Shown here in pieces: positions 32,440 to 42,992 of a stretch of 64,000 bases of DNA. This DNA is from Procambarus clarkii (lineage: Eukaryota > Arthropoda > Malacostraca > Decapoda > Cambaridae). Under the pieces are notes generated by a model, which did not search any database, was not told the DNA's origin, and worked only from the letters and a program-made list of their open reading frames with translations. Location: positions 30,774,832 through 30,838,831 of the forward strand of contig NC_091193.1 of assembly GCF_040958095.1 (NCBI RefSeq). Direction: 5' to 3'. Made by a program: the position numbers and the translations under genes. Each line of letters opens with the position of its first letter. The first letter of the stretch is position 1.

Positions 32440-33250
32440 CTGTACAAATCTGCCTGCCCACCTACTGAAACCTGCCTGCCTACCTGCCCACCCACTGAAA
32501 CCTGCCTGCCTACCTGCCCACCCACTGAAACCTGCCTGCCTACCTGCCCACTCACTGAAACCTGCCTGCCTACCTGCCCACCCACTGAAACCTGTCTACC
32601 TACCGGCCCACTCACTGAAACCTTCCTGCCTACCTGCCCACCCACTGAAACCTTCCTGCCTACCTGCCCACCCACTGAAACCTGTCTACCTACAGGCCCA
32701 CCCACTGAAACCTGTCTACCTACCGGCCCACCCACTGAAACCTGTCTACCTACCGGCCCACCCACTGAAACGTTCCTGCCTACCTGCCCACCCACTGAAA
32801 CCTGTCTGCCTACCTGCCCACCCACTGAAACCTACCTGCCCACCCACTGAAACCTGCCTGCCTACCGGCCCACCCACTGAAACCTGTCTACCTACCGGCC
32901 CACTCACTGAAACCTTCCTGCCTACCTGCCCACCCACTGAAACCTGCCTGCCTACCGGCCCACCCACTGAAACCTGTCTACCTACCAGCCCACCCACTGA
33001 AACCTGTCTACCTACCAGCCCACCCACTGAAACCTGCCTGCCTACCGGCCCACCCACTGAAACCTGTCTACCTACCGGCCCACTCACTGAAACCTTCCTG
33101 CCTACCTGCCCACCCACTGAAACCTGTCTACCTACCGGCCCACCCACTGAAACCTGTCTACCTACCAGCCCACCCACTGAAACCTGCCTGCCTACCTGCC
33201 CACCCACTGAAACCTGCCTGCCTACTGGCCCACCCACTGAAACCTGCCCA
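32440..33250 (+). repeat. Minisatellite, 30-bp C-rich unit (about 27 copies)
   Basis: Unit CTGCCTACCTGCCCACCCAC plus TGAAACCTGC, 30 bp, so it encodes a ten-residue period in several frames on both strands. One shortened unit near 32830 shifts the frame. Variants (CTGTCTACCTACCGGCCCAC; ACCTTCCTGCC) recur in blocks with about 180-bp period (for example 32881 and 33061), indicating duplication of six-unit blocks. The open frames (321 aa plus, 200 and 163 aa minus) are repeat translations without initiation or conservation evidence. Confidence 0.95.
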
Positions 33251-33480
33251 AACCTGCATGCCTACCCATCCACCTGCTTGTACAGCAGCCTGCCTACCTG
33301 CTCGCTCACCCACCAACCTCTTCTCTCACCTACCTGCCCACACACCCACATGCCTGCCTGCCCACTCGCCTGCCAACTACCATGAGCATCTGCCTGCCAT
33401 CAACCCATCCAGCCCGCCTGCCCACTTGCCCTGCCCACCTACCAGCCAGGCAGCTAACCACCCACCCAGCCCTACACACT
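33251..33480. repeat. Degenerate C-rich flank of the 30-bp minisatellite
   Basis: CCTGCCTACCTGCTCGCTCA-like sequence continues the composition of the array but loses the regular period. Probably older decayed units. Confidence 0.6.
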
Positions 33481-33559
33481 AATTAAAGTGTGTGGAAATT
33501 CAAATTATGTTGGTTGTGGTACCCCAAAATTTGGAAATGTTCACTTTAGAAGTTCCCCG

Positions 33560-33650
33560 GTAAAACATCTGTTGATCTAGATGACGGGACTATCCGGATG
33601 GGGGGGTCCTTCCCATATAGTCCAGATTAGCAAACTTCATCAATAATACT
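33560..33650. mobile_element. Tigger/pogo terminal fragment
   Basis: CCTTCCCATATAGTCCAGAT followed by TAGCAAACTTCA is close to the complement of the old Tigger left end (10772-10835: AGCTCGTTAATCCGGACTAC...ATGGGAAGGACTCCC). An isolated end; the rest of the element was not found. Confidence 0.55.
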
Positions 33651-33830
33651 AATTTTTCTAAATATTTGTTTCATGTTGTAAGTTAAATGATCAGAGATCT
33701 TTCATACTAGATTGTGCCTGTGTGTACTTATATATATTTTTGTCTTGCTTGTTTAACATAAACTTTTTGCTTTAACCACAAATAAGTATCTGGGGGTTAG
33801 GCAATAGTTGTGGGTTGCTTCTTCGTAAAG

Positions 33831-34090
33831 GGGGGCCTCGTAGCCTGGTGGATAGCGCGCAGGACTCGTAATTCTGTGGCGCGGGTTCGATTCCCGCACG
33901 AGGCAGAAACAAATGGGCAAAGTTTCTTTCACCCTGAATGCCCCTGTTACCTAGCAGTAAATAGGTACCCGGGAGTTAGTCAGCTGTCACGGGCTGCTTC
34001 CTGGGGGTGGAGGCCTGGTCGAGGACCGGGCCGCGGGGACACTAAAAAGCCCCGAAATCATCTCAAGATAACCTCAAGATTCTCAAGAAA
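33831..34090 (+). mobile_element. tRNA-Thr-like SINE
   Basis: A tRNA-shaped head (33835-33904) followed by a unique body with GCAGTAAATAGGTACC and a GC-rich stem region GAGGCCTGGTCGAGGACCGG, ending in AT-rich repeats (CTCAAGATAACCTCAAGATT). Related fragments lie at 38317-38508 (minus) and 36954-37015 (minus), showing a dispersed family. The polymerase III A and B boxes sit in the head. Probably mobilised by a LINE; its partner is not identified. Confidence 0.85.
33835..33904 (+). tRNA. tRNA-Thr(CGT)-like SINE head, probably not a functional tRNA gene
   Basis: Acceptor arms GCCTCGT/ACGAGGC pair perfectly. Anticodon stem CAGGA/TTCTG (one G-T) encloses loop CTCGTAA, anticodon CGT. T arm CGGG-TTCGATT-CCCG is perfect. 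The fold is complete, but the sequence is fused directly to SINE body sequence and is repeated as part of a SINE family, so it is annotated as a SINE promoter head. Confidence 0.6.
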
Positions 34091-34320
34091 GGTCTGTCGT
34101 TGGCCTACTGGGACCTTGATCATTTTAATAGAGACTTCCTTTCCCTGACAGTGGAAAACAATTTTTTGCTTTAGCAGCCAATTCTCTCACCAAATGAATT
34201 ATACATATAGTGATAACATTCAATAATATAAATTATGTGAGTGGTAGAAATGATTTTTATGTCATCAGTAGTTGTCAAAAATGGAAATACAGTACTCTGA
34301 CAACTCTCTGTATCTTACAG

Positions 34321-34456
34321 ATTTCCTCAACAAAGTGGCAACTACATGCCCAGCCTCATGAGCCTGTGGATGGGAATAACTTTCCATACTTTATAGCTGA
34401 CCTCAACCACCCATCTCTATCCTCAACATCCTCTGGACACAAACGTTTTTGTAAAA
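34321..34456 (+). other. Probable start of zinc-finger exon (leader or out-of-frame coding)
   Basis: TATCTTACAG ends at 34320, a plausible splice acceptor. In the frame of 34322 the sequence reads ISSTKWQLHAQPHEPVDGNN, then FPYFIADLNHPSLSSTSS and GHKRF, which looks coding, but it is one frame off the zinc-finger ORF. The zinc-finger frame has a TAG at 34394. The frames would be joined by a one-base change in the T5 or A5 runs at 34446-34456. Confidence 0.4.
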
Positions 34457-35134
34457 ATGAAACCTTATCAGTGTTCAGAGTGTTTGAAAAGTTTTACTCA
34501 AAAGTCAAAACTATTATGTCATGTGCGAGTCCATTCAGGAGAGAAACCATATCAATGTTCAGAGTGTCTTAAGGAATTTGCAAAAAAGTCAAATCTAGTA
34601 TATCATATGAGAGTTCATTCAGGAGAGAAACCATATCATTGTTTAGAATGTCTAAAAGACTTTTCACACAAATCTTATATAGTATCACATATGAGAGTTC
34701 ATTCAGAAGAGAAACCGTATCAGTGTTCAATGTGTCTAAATAGGTTTTTACAAAAGTCAAAACTTTTACGTCATATGAGAGTTCATTCAGGAGAGAAACC
34801 ATATCGCTGTTCAGAGTGTTTGAAAGTCTTTACACAAAAGTCAAGTCTTTTAGTACATATGAGATTTCATTCAGGTGAGAAACCATATCAATGTTTAAAA
34901 TGTCAAAAACACTTTGCTCAAAAATCACATCTAGTGTCACATATGAAAGTTCATTCAAAAGAGAAGCCATATCAGTGTCCAGAGTGTCAAAAATACTTTG
35001 GACAAAAGTCAAATTTAGTACGTCATTTGAGAATTCATTCAGGAGAAAAACCATTTCAGTGCTTAGTGTGTTTGAAAGGCTTTACACAAAATTCATATAT
35101 GTTAAAGCATATGAAAGTTCATAAAGGAGAATAA
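34457..35134 (+). CDS. C2H2 zinc-finger protein, eight fingers (single exon or terminal exon)
   Basis: 225 residues. Eight regular C-x2-C-x12-H-x3-H fingers fill the protein (residues about 4-220), joined by HSGEKPY-type linkers (HSEEKPY before finger 4, HSKEKPY before finger 7). First finger YQCSECLKSFTQKSKLLCHV; last FQCLVCLKGFTQNSYMLKHM, then KGE and stop. Such arrays bind DNA in the nucleus; the target is unknown. The ATG is the first in this frame after a stop, and is only three residues from finger 1, so any N-terminal effector domain must come from upstream exons or has been lost by frameshift. No clear polyadenylation signal follows nearby. It could be a host gene's last exon, a retrogene or a recent pseudogene. 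Confidence 0.8.
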   Translation: MKPYQCSECLKSFTQKSKLLCHVRVHSGEKPYQCSECLKEFAKKSNLVYHMRVHSGEKPYHCLECLKDFSHKSYIVSHMRVHSEEKPYQCSMCLNRFLQKSKLLRHMRVHSGEKPYRCSECLKVFTQKSSLLVHMRFHSGEKPYQCLKCQKHFAQKSHLVSHMKVHSKEKPYQCPECQKYFGQKSNLVRHLRIHSGEKPFQCLVCLKGFTQNSYMLKHMKVHKGE

Positions 35135-35640
35135 CTTAAATTTGTTTATAATTCTTTTTGACTATAGCTACATTATAGTAAATTAATGATTATCACTCAT
35201 AATACAAGGACTGGAACAGTGCATATGAGTTACATCTATTGCTGGGTCTGGAGAGTGAAGCATGTGCCAAGTGACATGGGGAGGTAAGCTCCCCCACTCC
35301 CTGGGTCAGTGTCCCGACATGGCATTATGGGGGTAAAGCTACTGTCAAGAACCAGACAGCCACACTCGAGAAGTTTAAGTAATCTGTCTACTGTGTTTGC
35401 TATGCATGGCGATCCATGTGTCATTTGTTACCCTATTGGAAGCTGTGGTTGCCCTCGGTCTATGCCTCTGAGGAGGCAATTTTTTGTTTTTGTTTGTATT
35501 ATTATCTACCACAGATGTAGCTACACATTTACAATGCTAACCAACATATACAGTATATATTTTCTTCTGTCTTCCATGGACAGGGTTAGAGATCTGTTAA
35601 GGCAATATGTTTCTTTGGTGTGGCTCAGCTGAATCAATCA
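35135..35640. other. Unassigned, no gene seen
   Basis: Downstream of the zinc-finger ORF. Short chance frames on both strands, no splice-bounded coding signal and no inverted or tandem repeats noticed. Confidence 0.4.
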
Positions 35641-36066
35641 ACTAGTCAGTACCAGTACTGAAGAGGGACTGGTTCCAAATCTGAACATAGAGATTGCATC
35701 ACATGAAACTAACAGGCATGGCAGGATGTGCAAAATAGCCCCATTGAAAAGCAGAGGTGCAATAGGTACACTAAGGGAGACCTCTATCAACATCTGGGCC
35801 CAAGACTGTTCAACACTCTCCCGCTACACATAAGGAGCATAACTGGCCGACCTCTCATGGAAGGAAGGAAGGAAGAACACTACAAACACTTCCAAAGAAT
35901 ACCTGATCAACCAGTCTGTGATTCATACGTTAGGCTGGGAGCAGCCACGTCCAACAGCCTGGTTGACCAGATGACCAACTGGGAGGCCTGGTTGGAGACG
36001 GGCCATGGGGCCATTGATCCCCAGAACCTCCACAAAGTAGACACAAGGTTGACTATTGTCAAGTAG
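35641..36066 (+). pseudogene. LINE ORF2 C-terminal fragment
   Basis: Frames around 35690-35800 read HETNRHGRMCKIAP then GDLYQHLGPRLFNTLPLHIR and, from about 35885, RIPDQPVCDSYVRLGAATSN, SLVDQMTNW. The GPRLFNxLPxxIR block after a basic Cys motif and before IPDxP is the C-terminal region common to a family of arthropod Jockey/CR1-like LINEs. A GGAAG microsatellite expansion near 35860 breaks the frame relative to that pattern. Truncated on both sides. Confidence 0.6.
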
Positions 36067-36287
36067 GGTATGTGGTGTTAGTATCCCTATAGATGTTTGT
36101 GGTGTCATTTTACAAGTGTCAATAACCTAATGTACTCACCAATCACAGGTAGCAGGAGAGAAAATGCTTAGCACCATCTAAGATTTATATAGCACCTCAC
36201 TTGTACCATGGAGCTACCTTGAAGTTGCTCCAGGTATCGTTGTCTCTGCAGTCTGGTATCTGGTCTAGTCTCCTTGTTGACTGCCTG

Positions 36288-36545
36288 GAGCCAGATTCAT
36301 GAAGCAGCTACTCAAGTACTTACGAACGTCTACATCTTTCCCCAATCTTTGACAGCTTTTATTACATTTATTAAACAGTTTACAAGAGTGAAAACTTCCC
36401 AATTAAGTGTTGTTATTGTTATAAACAGCCTCCTGGTGCTTCGGAGTTCATTAACTGTTCAATAATTGTAAACAAAGCTGCTAAAGATTGAGAAAAGATG
36501 TACAGGTTCGTAAGTCCGTGCATAACTGCTTTGTGAATCTGGCCC
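36288..36545. mobile_element. MITE with about 60-bp terminal inverted repeats
   Basis: Left end GAGCCAGATTCATGAAGCAG, continuing ...ACTTACGAACGTCTACATCT; right end complemented GGGCCAGATTCACAAAGCAG ...ACTTACGAACCTGTACATCT. The arms match over about 60 bp with few differences. No ORF. Target duplication unclear, so the superfamily is not assigned. Confidence 0.8.
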
Positions 36546-36953
36546 TCTGGTTGACAAAACTGTTCTACATCACTGAATGCAGTCTGACATTGTGATCAGT
36601 GACCCTCTGGAGGTATTTTCAAAAGTTCCCTCTCAAACACTTACGAAGTCTGTTAATACCACATGTTTATGGGCTTAGGAATATATATGTCAGATTATTA
36701 CTGTAATCTTGTAACATTAACGCGTGAACCTCCCTAATTTATAGGATTTACTCAACCACTAAAGGCTCTTGTTAAATCAATATTGTTTTAAGATTAGATA
36801 CAGCCTGACTCCTCTTATCTGAATTAATGTGTGCTAGAGGACAGTAATGCAACCTTGATTCAGTAAATCACTGGCCCTTTGGAACACTTTTTAGACCAAA
36901 TTTGCTAACCCATTTCCCTTAGCAGGTGAATGTGTGTTTGATGAGGCAGGTGA
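36546..36953. other. Unassigned AT-rich sequence
   Basis: No coding frame, repeat or element end recognised between the MITE and the SINE fragment. Confidence 0.4.
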
Positions 36954-37015
36954 TTACCTTGAGGTGCTTCCGGGGCTTAGCGTCCCCGCGGCCCGGTCGT
37001 CGACCAGGCCTCCCT
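36954..37015 (-). mobile_element. SINE fragment (tRNA-Thr-like family)
   Basis: GGGGCTTAGCGTCCCCGCGG followed by CCCGGTCGTCGACCAGGCCT is the complement of the GC-rich body at 33995-34060 of the plus-strand SINE. Head and tail are missing. Confidence 0.7.
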
Positions 37016-38316
37016 CTGTGATGCACAGATTTGATTAAGATATAGGCTTCAGTCCACCCACCTAGTTGTCAAAAGTTTCATGCTAAAACACTAATAAAAT
37101 GGTTATAAAATTGTAAATATTGTATATTATTATTATGCTAATAATAATACTATCATATAAATTCTTTGACCATATGATGTACAAGCAAACCTCACTTAAT
37201 GAATGAGAGGGTTCCCAGAAAAGTATTAAATAATTCAGTAAAAAAAATAAGTTTCTCATTGACTGTTGGCTAAAAATCACCTTAATTCACCTCCACCACT
37301 TCACCACATGAATAGTGAATGGGTGGCAAAATGTGAGTTCATATTTCATCAATTTCTTCCCTAAACACAGCATCTTATTTATTTAATAGGTACATTGAAG
37401 TAGAATTTAAGCTCAACATAATATAATATGCAACAAAATTTAAGTTTTCCATAATGACTACAATATAAATTGATGAATGATTACACCGGTGAAGTTGCAT
37501 ATTTTAAAGGACCTGACCGAAATGCTGTGTGTGTTAGTGGATTTGCAAGAATGTAAAAACATCAATGCTATGTACTTGTGAGATTTTTCTTTTTGACTTT
37601 TTTTTGATCAAAAATAATTTCCTATTGATGCTATGTTAATGTAACTACCTGGCATGGAAGGCAGACCTCAAACAGAAAGAGCTGCTTACTTGCAGATTTT
37701 AACTTTAAGCCTGAGGCCATAGAAAAAGTGGGAGCAAACCGCCAGGCTTCCATCACATGGGTAAAAACCTGTCCACTTGTGCCACTGGCTCCTTCTAGTG
37801 ATAAAACTAAATAAAGGGTAACCGACGGGCTCTCACTTCGAATTTCTTTGAAGTGTGGTGCTATGAATTGGACTCAAGCTCTAGGGACAGACTCAATTTA
37901 CACATAAGCATGCAAGGCATTGCAGAACATAAGTGGGGACAATATTATTGTGGGATTGAACTTAAATGACCGTTTCTAAGAACAATAACAATTTATTCAA
38001 CAAAAATCTAGAATTACTACAACAACGAGTTTATGTTCCTTTACTGTCTCCCAGTGGCACATTAGCAATAGCTAATTCCACAGCCTGGTGGACCCATGGA
38101 CTCCTTCTGTCGTCGCTGACTGAATAATGGCACTAACTGAACAGAGAGGTGCCCACTGGTGACACAAGTTTGCAATCAATATATCTCACGGCCCTCTCGG
38201 TGAGCAATGTACTATAATCACAAATCTTGAATGACACTCGCGGCCCTCCCAGTGAGGTACCAAGTAACTAGGTGGGTGATCCAACACTGATGACCCCCTA
38301 TCAAAATCTTACATTA
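37016..38316. other. Unassigned sequence with one SINE-tail relic (about 37497-37560)
   Basis: AT-rich. At 37510 GGACCTGACCGAAATGCTGT and GCAAGAATGTAAAAAC match the 3' body of the SINE at 48379-48620 (GGACTTGCCTGAAATGCC; ACAAGAATGTAAGAAT). Nothing else recognised; short frames only. Confidence 0.5.
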
Positions 38317-38508
38317 ACACTTCTTGAGGTTATCTTGAGATGATTTCGGGGCTTTAGTGTCCCCACGGCCCGGTCCTCGACCAGGCCTCCACCCCCAGGA
38401 AGCAGCCCGTGACAGCTGACTAACTCCCAGGTACCTATTTACTGCTAGGTAACAGGGGCATTCAGGGTGAAAGAAACTTTGCCCATTTGTTTCTGCCTCG
38501 TGCGAGCA
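38317..38508 (-). mobile_element. SINE (tRNA-Thr-like family), head deleted
   Basis: Complement of the body and tail of the plus-strand SINE at 33904-34090, including AGTAGCTGACAG-like, TACCTATTTACTGCTAGGTA and CCCCCAGGAAGCAGCCC blocks. It stops at GCCTCGTGCG, within the 3' end of the tRNA-like head, so the polymerase III promoter is gone. Confidence 0.85.
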
Positions 38509-38681
38509 GAAACCTCCTGCCACTTGTCTCTCAAGACACAACAACAATACTAAAAAGTACACTAATTGAATTTAATAACAGTTACATTAATAGACCATCC
38601 ACAGCGGTCAGCAACAATTCAATTATGTAAACACAATCGCGTCTCAACGACACATAAATGAAAATAATAACTTGAAAGCCC

Positions 38682-40028
38682 TTAACCCTTTAGTTGCGCA
38701 AGACATCATATGATGCGTTGAGTGACTTGCAGTAAATCGCGCTCGGGATCATATGATGTTTTGGAGTACCGCGCAAGATTTAAACGGCCTGCGGATTCAC
38801 GGGGTTCACCACACCTTCATCAGGGCTCTTGTAAACAGACGCTATTTAAAAAAAAAAAAAAATCGTGTGCCAAATTCCCAGGTGTGAGGGGCCTCAGTAC
38901 TGAGCGAGCAACCAAGCCTGATGCACGCAGCATGAGCTCACAGCACTACTGTTCAGCTAGTGACCACAGCATCGCCTAAAAATGCCATAATATACATGTT
39001 CATGCTATTATTTAGCAATGCTATTATTACAGACGCCCCCTGACTGTGATAAAACTGATCAGGGTTCTGATAATAGCAGGATTGCGGTGATATTTAATGC
39101 TGTGCTCCATGGAGGGAGGAGTAATGCTGTGGGAGGGAGGGTGGTGGTGTCGTCTTCTGACTGTGTGTGTGGCCATCTTTTATTGACTGCACTCACCATA
39201 CCAGCTTAGTGGTTCACTATGGTGAACACAAATGTAGATACTTATATATAACGTGTGTATAGAGGGTATAAACAGCAATAGGAATAGGTTGGGAGCTGCC
39301 ATTTTGGTGAGGGAGGTGTGTCGTCTGCACGACTTATCATGTTGTTTACTGGTGACCACTATGGTCTTTGGGCACCATACCAGTTTACTTGTACAAGTAT
39401 GGTGAATAAAACAGGTAGATACTTATATATAATGTGTGTATATAGCATAACACCACAAACAGTATTATTGGAGGAGAAATATTAGTGCGTCTGGCCTTGA
39501 GGGCGGCCGCCACCAGCTGACTGTGTGAGTAGCTACGTCTTTGTGCCTTTACTCACCATAAAAGCTTAGATGTACAGTTATGGTGAACAAAACATGTATA
39601 TACTTATATATAACGTCTATATATAAAAGCAAAAACAGTATGGTGGGAGGAGAATGGTGGCAAGTCAGGTGAGGTGAGGGAGGAGGGAGTGGCAGCCGCC
39701 ACTGGCTGCCACTGCCACTGCCACTCAGCATACCAACTTAGTGGTTCGCTATGGTGAACACGAATGTAGATACTTATATATAGTGTCCTTATATAGTGAA
39801 TAAAAGCAAAAACAGTATTGTGGGAGGAGAATGTGGGTGAGTCAGGTGACTTGAGGGAGGGAGGAAGTAGCAGCCAGTGGCAGGCAATATATGCCACTTA
39901 CGATTTTTTTATTATTTTTCCCATGATCAGTAAACACAAATTAACAGGTTTAGGAGAAAAAATAATTTTTTTTTGTATGCGCCTGTGGGTGACACATGCT
40001 AAATAGCCAGACGCCATTTAAGGGTTAA
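38682..40028. mobile_element. piggyBac-like nonautonomous element 3 (TTAA duplications), uninterrupted
   Basis: The element is 38686-40024 (1,339 bp) between TTAA at 38682-38685 and 40025-40028. Ends CCCTTTAGTTGCGC and, complemented, CCCTTAAATGGCGT form an imperfect inverted repeat. The left arm has two ATCATATGAT palindromes (about 38706 and 38749). The interior contains about five diverged units with paired CACCATA/TATGGTG words and TACTTATATATA blocks (39180-39830). It is the simplest copy of the family and is inverted relative to elements 1 and 4. No ORF of note. Confidence 0.85.
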
Positions 40029-41095
40029 TTATGTCGCACGAGACGTCAAGCATTCAGTGAGTATTGCCCAATTAATTACTGTCACACCGACAGCCTATTA
40101 ATTCAGACAAGTTATGATAGACACTGCTGCTACCCAATTGACAGGTGTCTTTCCGGTTTTATGACAACCCTCGTTAAGGTAATTTTATTACCCTACTTCA
40201 CAAGGCTACTCTACACCCTGTATAAACAACAACATTAACACTGTGAATTCACCAAGTGGCGGGTGCTAATTCCCTTTAATCAGCTATTTGAGTGCTTAAT
40301 CCCCTGCCTGCAGACAGATACGATAAGTCCAACGAATTATGACTGCTATAACAGCTCAATTGACTTTGCCCATGACAGGTAGTCAACCCCTTACGTTAAT
40401 CAATCACTTAATTACCGATGGCTCGTTAATTTGTTAACACTATGTTAGTCCTCCTCCCGACAACTCCTCACCACTGCAGGCAACGAGTCAAAATAACGTG
40501 GCTAAAGTATGATGACCCAACCCATCCTCCGACTTGACAGTACGATTTAATACTAAGTGTAATAAGTACACTTTCTTACTGTCATAACCAGTGCATAATT
40601 GCACTTATGGGGCTGTTACATTTACCCAACTCCCCCTCCCCCGACTTAATTCTCCTTGTTTTCTGTTACGACACTCAGAATTTTAGGATGAAGTTTTCAG
40701 TTTCAATTAGCAACACTCAAGTTTTAAATATCAGGAATTTCTTTTTCAGGTTTATTAAACAATATAGATTTTATACAAAATTTTAAAATATCCTGAGTTA
40801 CTTTACAATTTATTGATATATTTTAGTTTTGTTTTATTAGTTTTATAAAACTGTAATATCAATATAGCTATAGGTTAAGTACTAATTGTAATTAAGAAGC
40901 AATAAAATTATCATCTTCAAAAACTAAGACGGTTAGGTGAGGTTGTGGTTTTCTATTCAGTTTTTCAGGTAAACTCAAATATTCTCAATATATTTGACAG
41001 TACGATTTAATACTAAGTGAAAATAATTACAATTCTTAACTGCTATGAATAGTACATAATTGCACTTATTTGTCTCCTTACATTTACCACCCCAT
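40029..41095. repeat. AT-rich sequence with a 95-bp direct repeat pair
   Basis: GACAGTACGATTTAATACTA with following sequence through AATTGCACTTAT and ACATTTACC occurs at 40537-40628 and again at 40998-41089, about 460 bp apart, with moderate divergence. They could be solo-LTR-like or a tandem duplication; no primer-binding site or coding region lies between them. Confidence 0.5.
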
Positions 41096-41615
41096 TTTTG
41101 GAGGATGGGCTGCGGAGTGTGATGCTCCGTGGGTCAGTCCTCTGTCCTTTTGCGGCCTTATGCTCCTGCTGCTGCCTTTACCAATTTTGCCAGGCCCCTT
41201 GTCCTTTTACTCGTGTTTCATTTTTCTTCCCCCTCTTCTATTAAATTTTCATTTCCTGCCGATCTTTTGCCTGTTTTGATTATTCTTTCGCCCTTCTTTT
41301 GTTTTGACGCTCGGGTGTTTGAGGAGGCATACTCTTGCACCCGTAGAACTGTAGTACCCAACGTCTCGAGCAAGGGGACCCTTTTATTGTCAATCCTCCT
41401 TTCGTCACTGAACCCGCTCTCGATGGACTCACGGTTCTTTAGGTGGCATTTGTGGGGCGTATACTCACGACGCACCCCTGGGGGGCCCCGGCAAGATCGG
41501 CGATAGCTTCTTGTTGGGTGTCCTGCCTCTAATTGTGGCTCCATGGTGGGTGTGGGGGCACATTCGTGAATGAAAGTTTTTCCAATTACTATCCTACTAT
41601 CTAATTTGTTACTAC
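41096..41615. other. Possible retroelement-derived segment, unassigned
   Basis: C/T-rich plus strand with several overlapping open frames, e.g. 41129-41506 (EEAYSCTRRTVVPNVSSK) and an antisense frame 41544-41218. The composition resembles the I-like and DIRS-like regions here, and the segment sits upstream of the DIRS recombinase relic, but no domain is recognisable. Confidence 0.3.
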
Positions 41616-41865
41616 ACTCTGTTACTGCATCCAGGTACTGTCCCTATCTCCATGTACTGTCCCTATCTCCATGTACTGTCCCTATCTCCATGTACTGTCC
41701 CTATCTCATTGCATTGTGTTATGAACCCCAGGTAGCCCAGTGAGGTAGGCCCAGCTCACGGATGGACGCTGGCACTCTGTTACTGCATCCAGGTACTGTC
41801 CCTATCTCCATGTACTGTCCCTATCTCATTGCACTGTGTTATGAACCCCAGGTAGCCTAGTGAGG
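41616..41865 (+). repeat. Short tandem repeats (19-bp unit) within a larger duplication
   Basis: TGTCCCTATCTCCATGTAC repeats four times (41640-41705) and again at 41797-41820. The larger block from ACTCTGTTACTGCATCCAGG to ATGAACCCCAGGTAGCC is present twice (41616 and about 41773), a period of about 155 bp. Confidence 0.8.
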
Positions 41866-42992
41866 TAACCTTATGAGAGTTATTCTACACACCTGACTAG
41901 AGGTAGGAGTCAAGGGAAGGAAGTAAATTAAGTAAACCTCAGTGAATTATGACTAAATAGACAAGCAGAGGATGAACATCTTAGAAGCTAGTTGAAATGA
42001 GATGTCCAGATTTTGTTACGTGACATGATGTAGATGGATGTCGTAATGCGTCACTTGAGTTGCGAAGATCGTCAAGGATAGATGTACATCGGTGCCTTCC
42101 TGGAAAGAAAAAAAGATACGGTTCCCGGTTAGTGTTTGAGTGAAGGCTGCAGTGTACAACATGTGAGGAAGACGCCTTGGACGGCGTACATCGTTTCTCA
42201 GTGATCGGGATCGATGTTAGAGGCGACCTGAAGCCTACATGGTGATCATGTCTTGTGTGGACTCTATATGTAAGCTGTCCATTGAGTGGGGGGAAATTGA
42301 GCAGGCGTCTGTGTGAAACCTGCAGGCTACTTCGTGTACTCAAGTCGGGACTGTGAGAAACATTTAATGAGTCCAAAAGGATTTTGTGGACGACCTGATT
42401 GAGCGCCATATTTGGGGAGTCGCGAGCAGGTGTCGTGTTATAAACTTTCTGCAGTAAGATCCCATTAGATTGTACTACAGTGTTTATTGATCGATCGTGT
42501 GCCCAGTGATCGTAGAACATGTTTGTGAATATAGGTCAGATATTTTATGTAGTGAGAGTGTATAATGAGTTCGAGATGAAGGGACAGTGTGGAGGCAAAA
42601 GCGATACATGCTTTCTTGCTTGAGGTCAGTGAGAAACTGAGGCAGGGAAGGAGCCCTGATGCCCTGTTGGAAGATGATTCCAGTGTGGACTTGTCCAGAA
42701 TGGGGGAGTACCCACCATGGCAAGACCGGCGTGGAGTGAGGCGTTGGACGGCGAGATTAATGTTAACATATGTATTGGTTATTTATGTTTTAGTAGGAAA
42801 ACATGTTATTATGACATTGTAATGGAATTACAGATTGGTGTAGGGAGAAGTTCGTGGTGGAGCTTTGTGTCTGAGGAAGATTATTTGGTGAATCTCCCAA
42901 GTGTAGAGTGGAATTTTCAAGTGCGGAGTTTAACTTCAGTGGTAGAGCAGAACTTCAGTGATAGTGTGAAACTTCAAGTATAGTGGAGCTAC
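41866..42992. other. Unassigned; a 179-codon minus ORF without recognised domain
   Basis: The minus frame 42520-41981 is open (His/Ser-rich, containing STRSSLQVSHRRLLNFPPLN and CHVTKSGHLISTSF). No domain, signal peptide or conserved motif was recognised, and a plus frame overlaps at 42589-42822. Could be retroelement-derived or chance. Confidence 0.3.

Noticed and set aside
32223..33385. Pro/Cys-rich and Gly/Val-rich ORFs on both strands
   Set aside because: Repeat translations of the 30-bp minisatellite; open on both strands because of the unit sequence.
33835..33904. Genuine tRNA-Thr gene
   Set aside because: Fold is good but the sequence is fused to a SINE body present at other places in the window.
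40537..41089. Pair of LTRs
   Set aside because: Direct copies are only about 95 bp, diverged, and no retroviral-type coding or primer-binding site lies between them.
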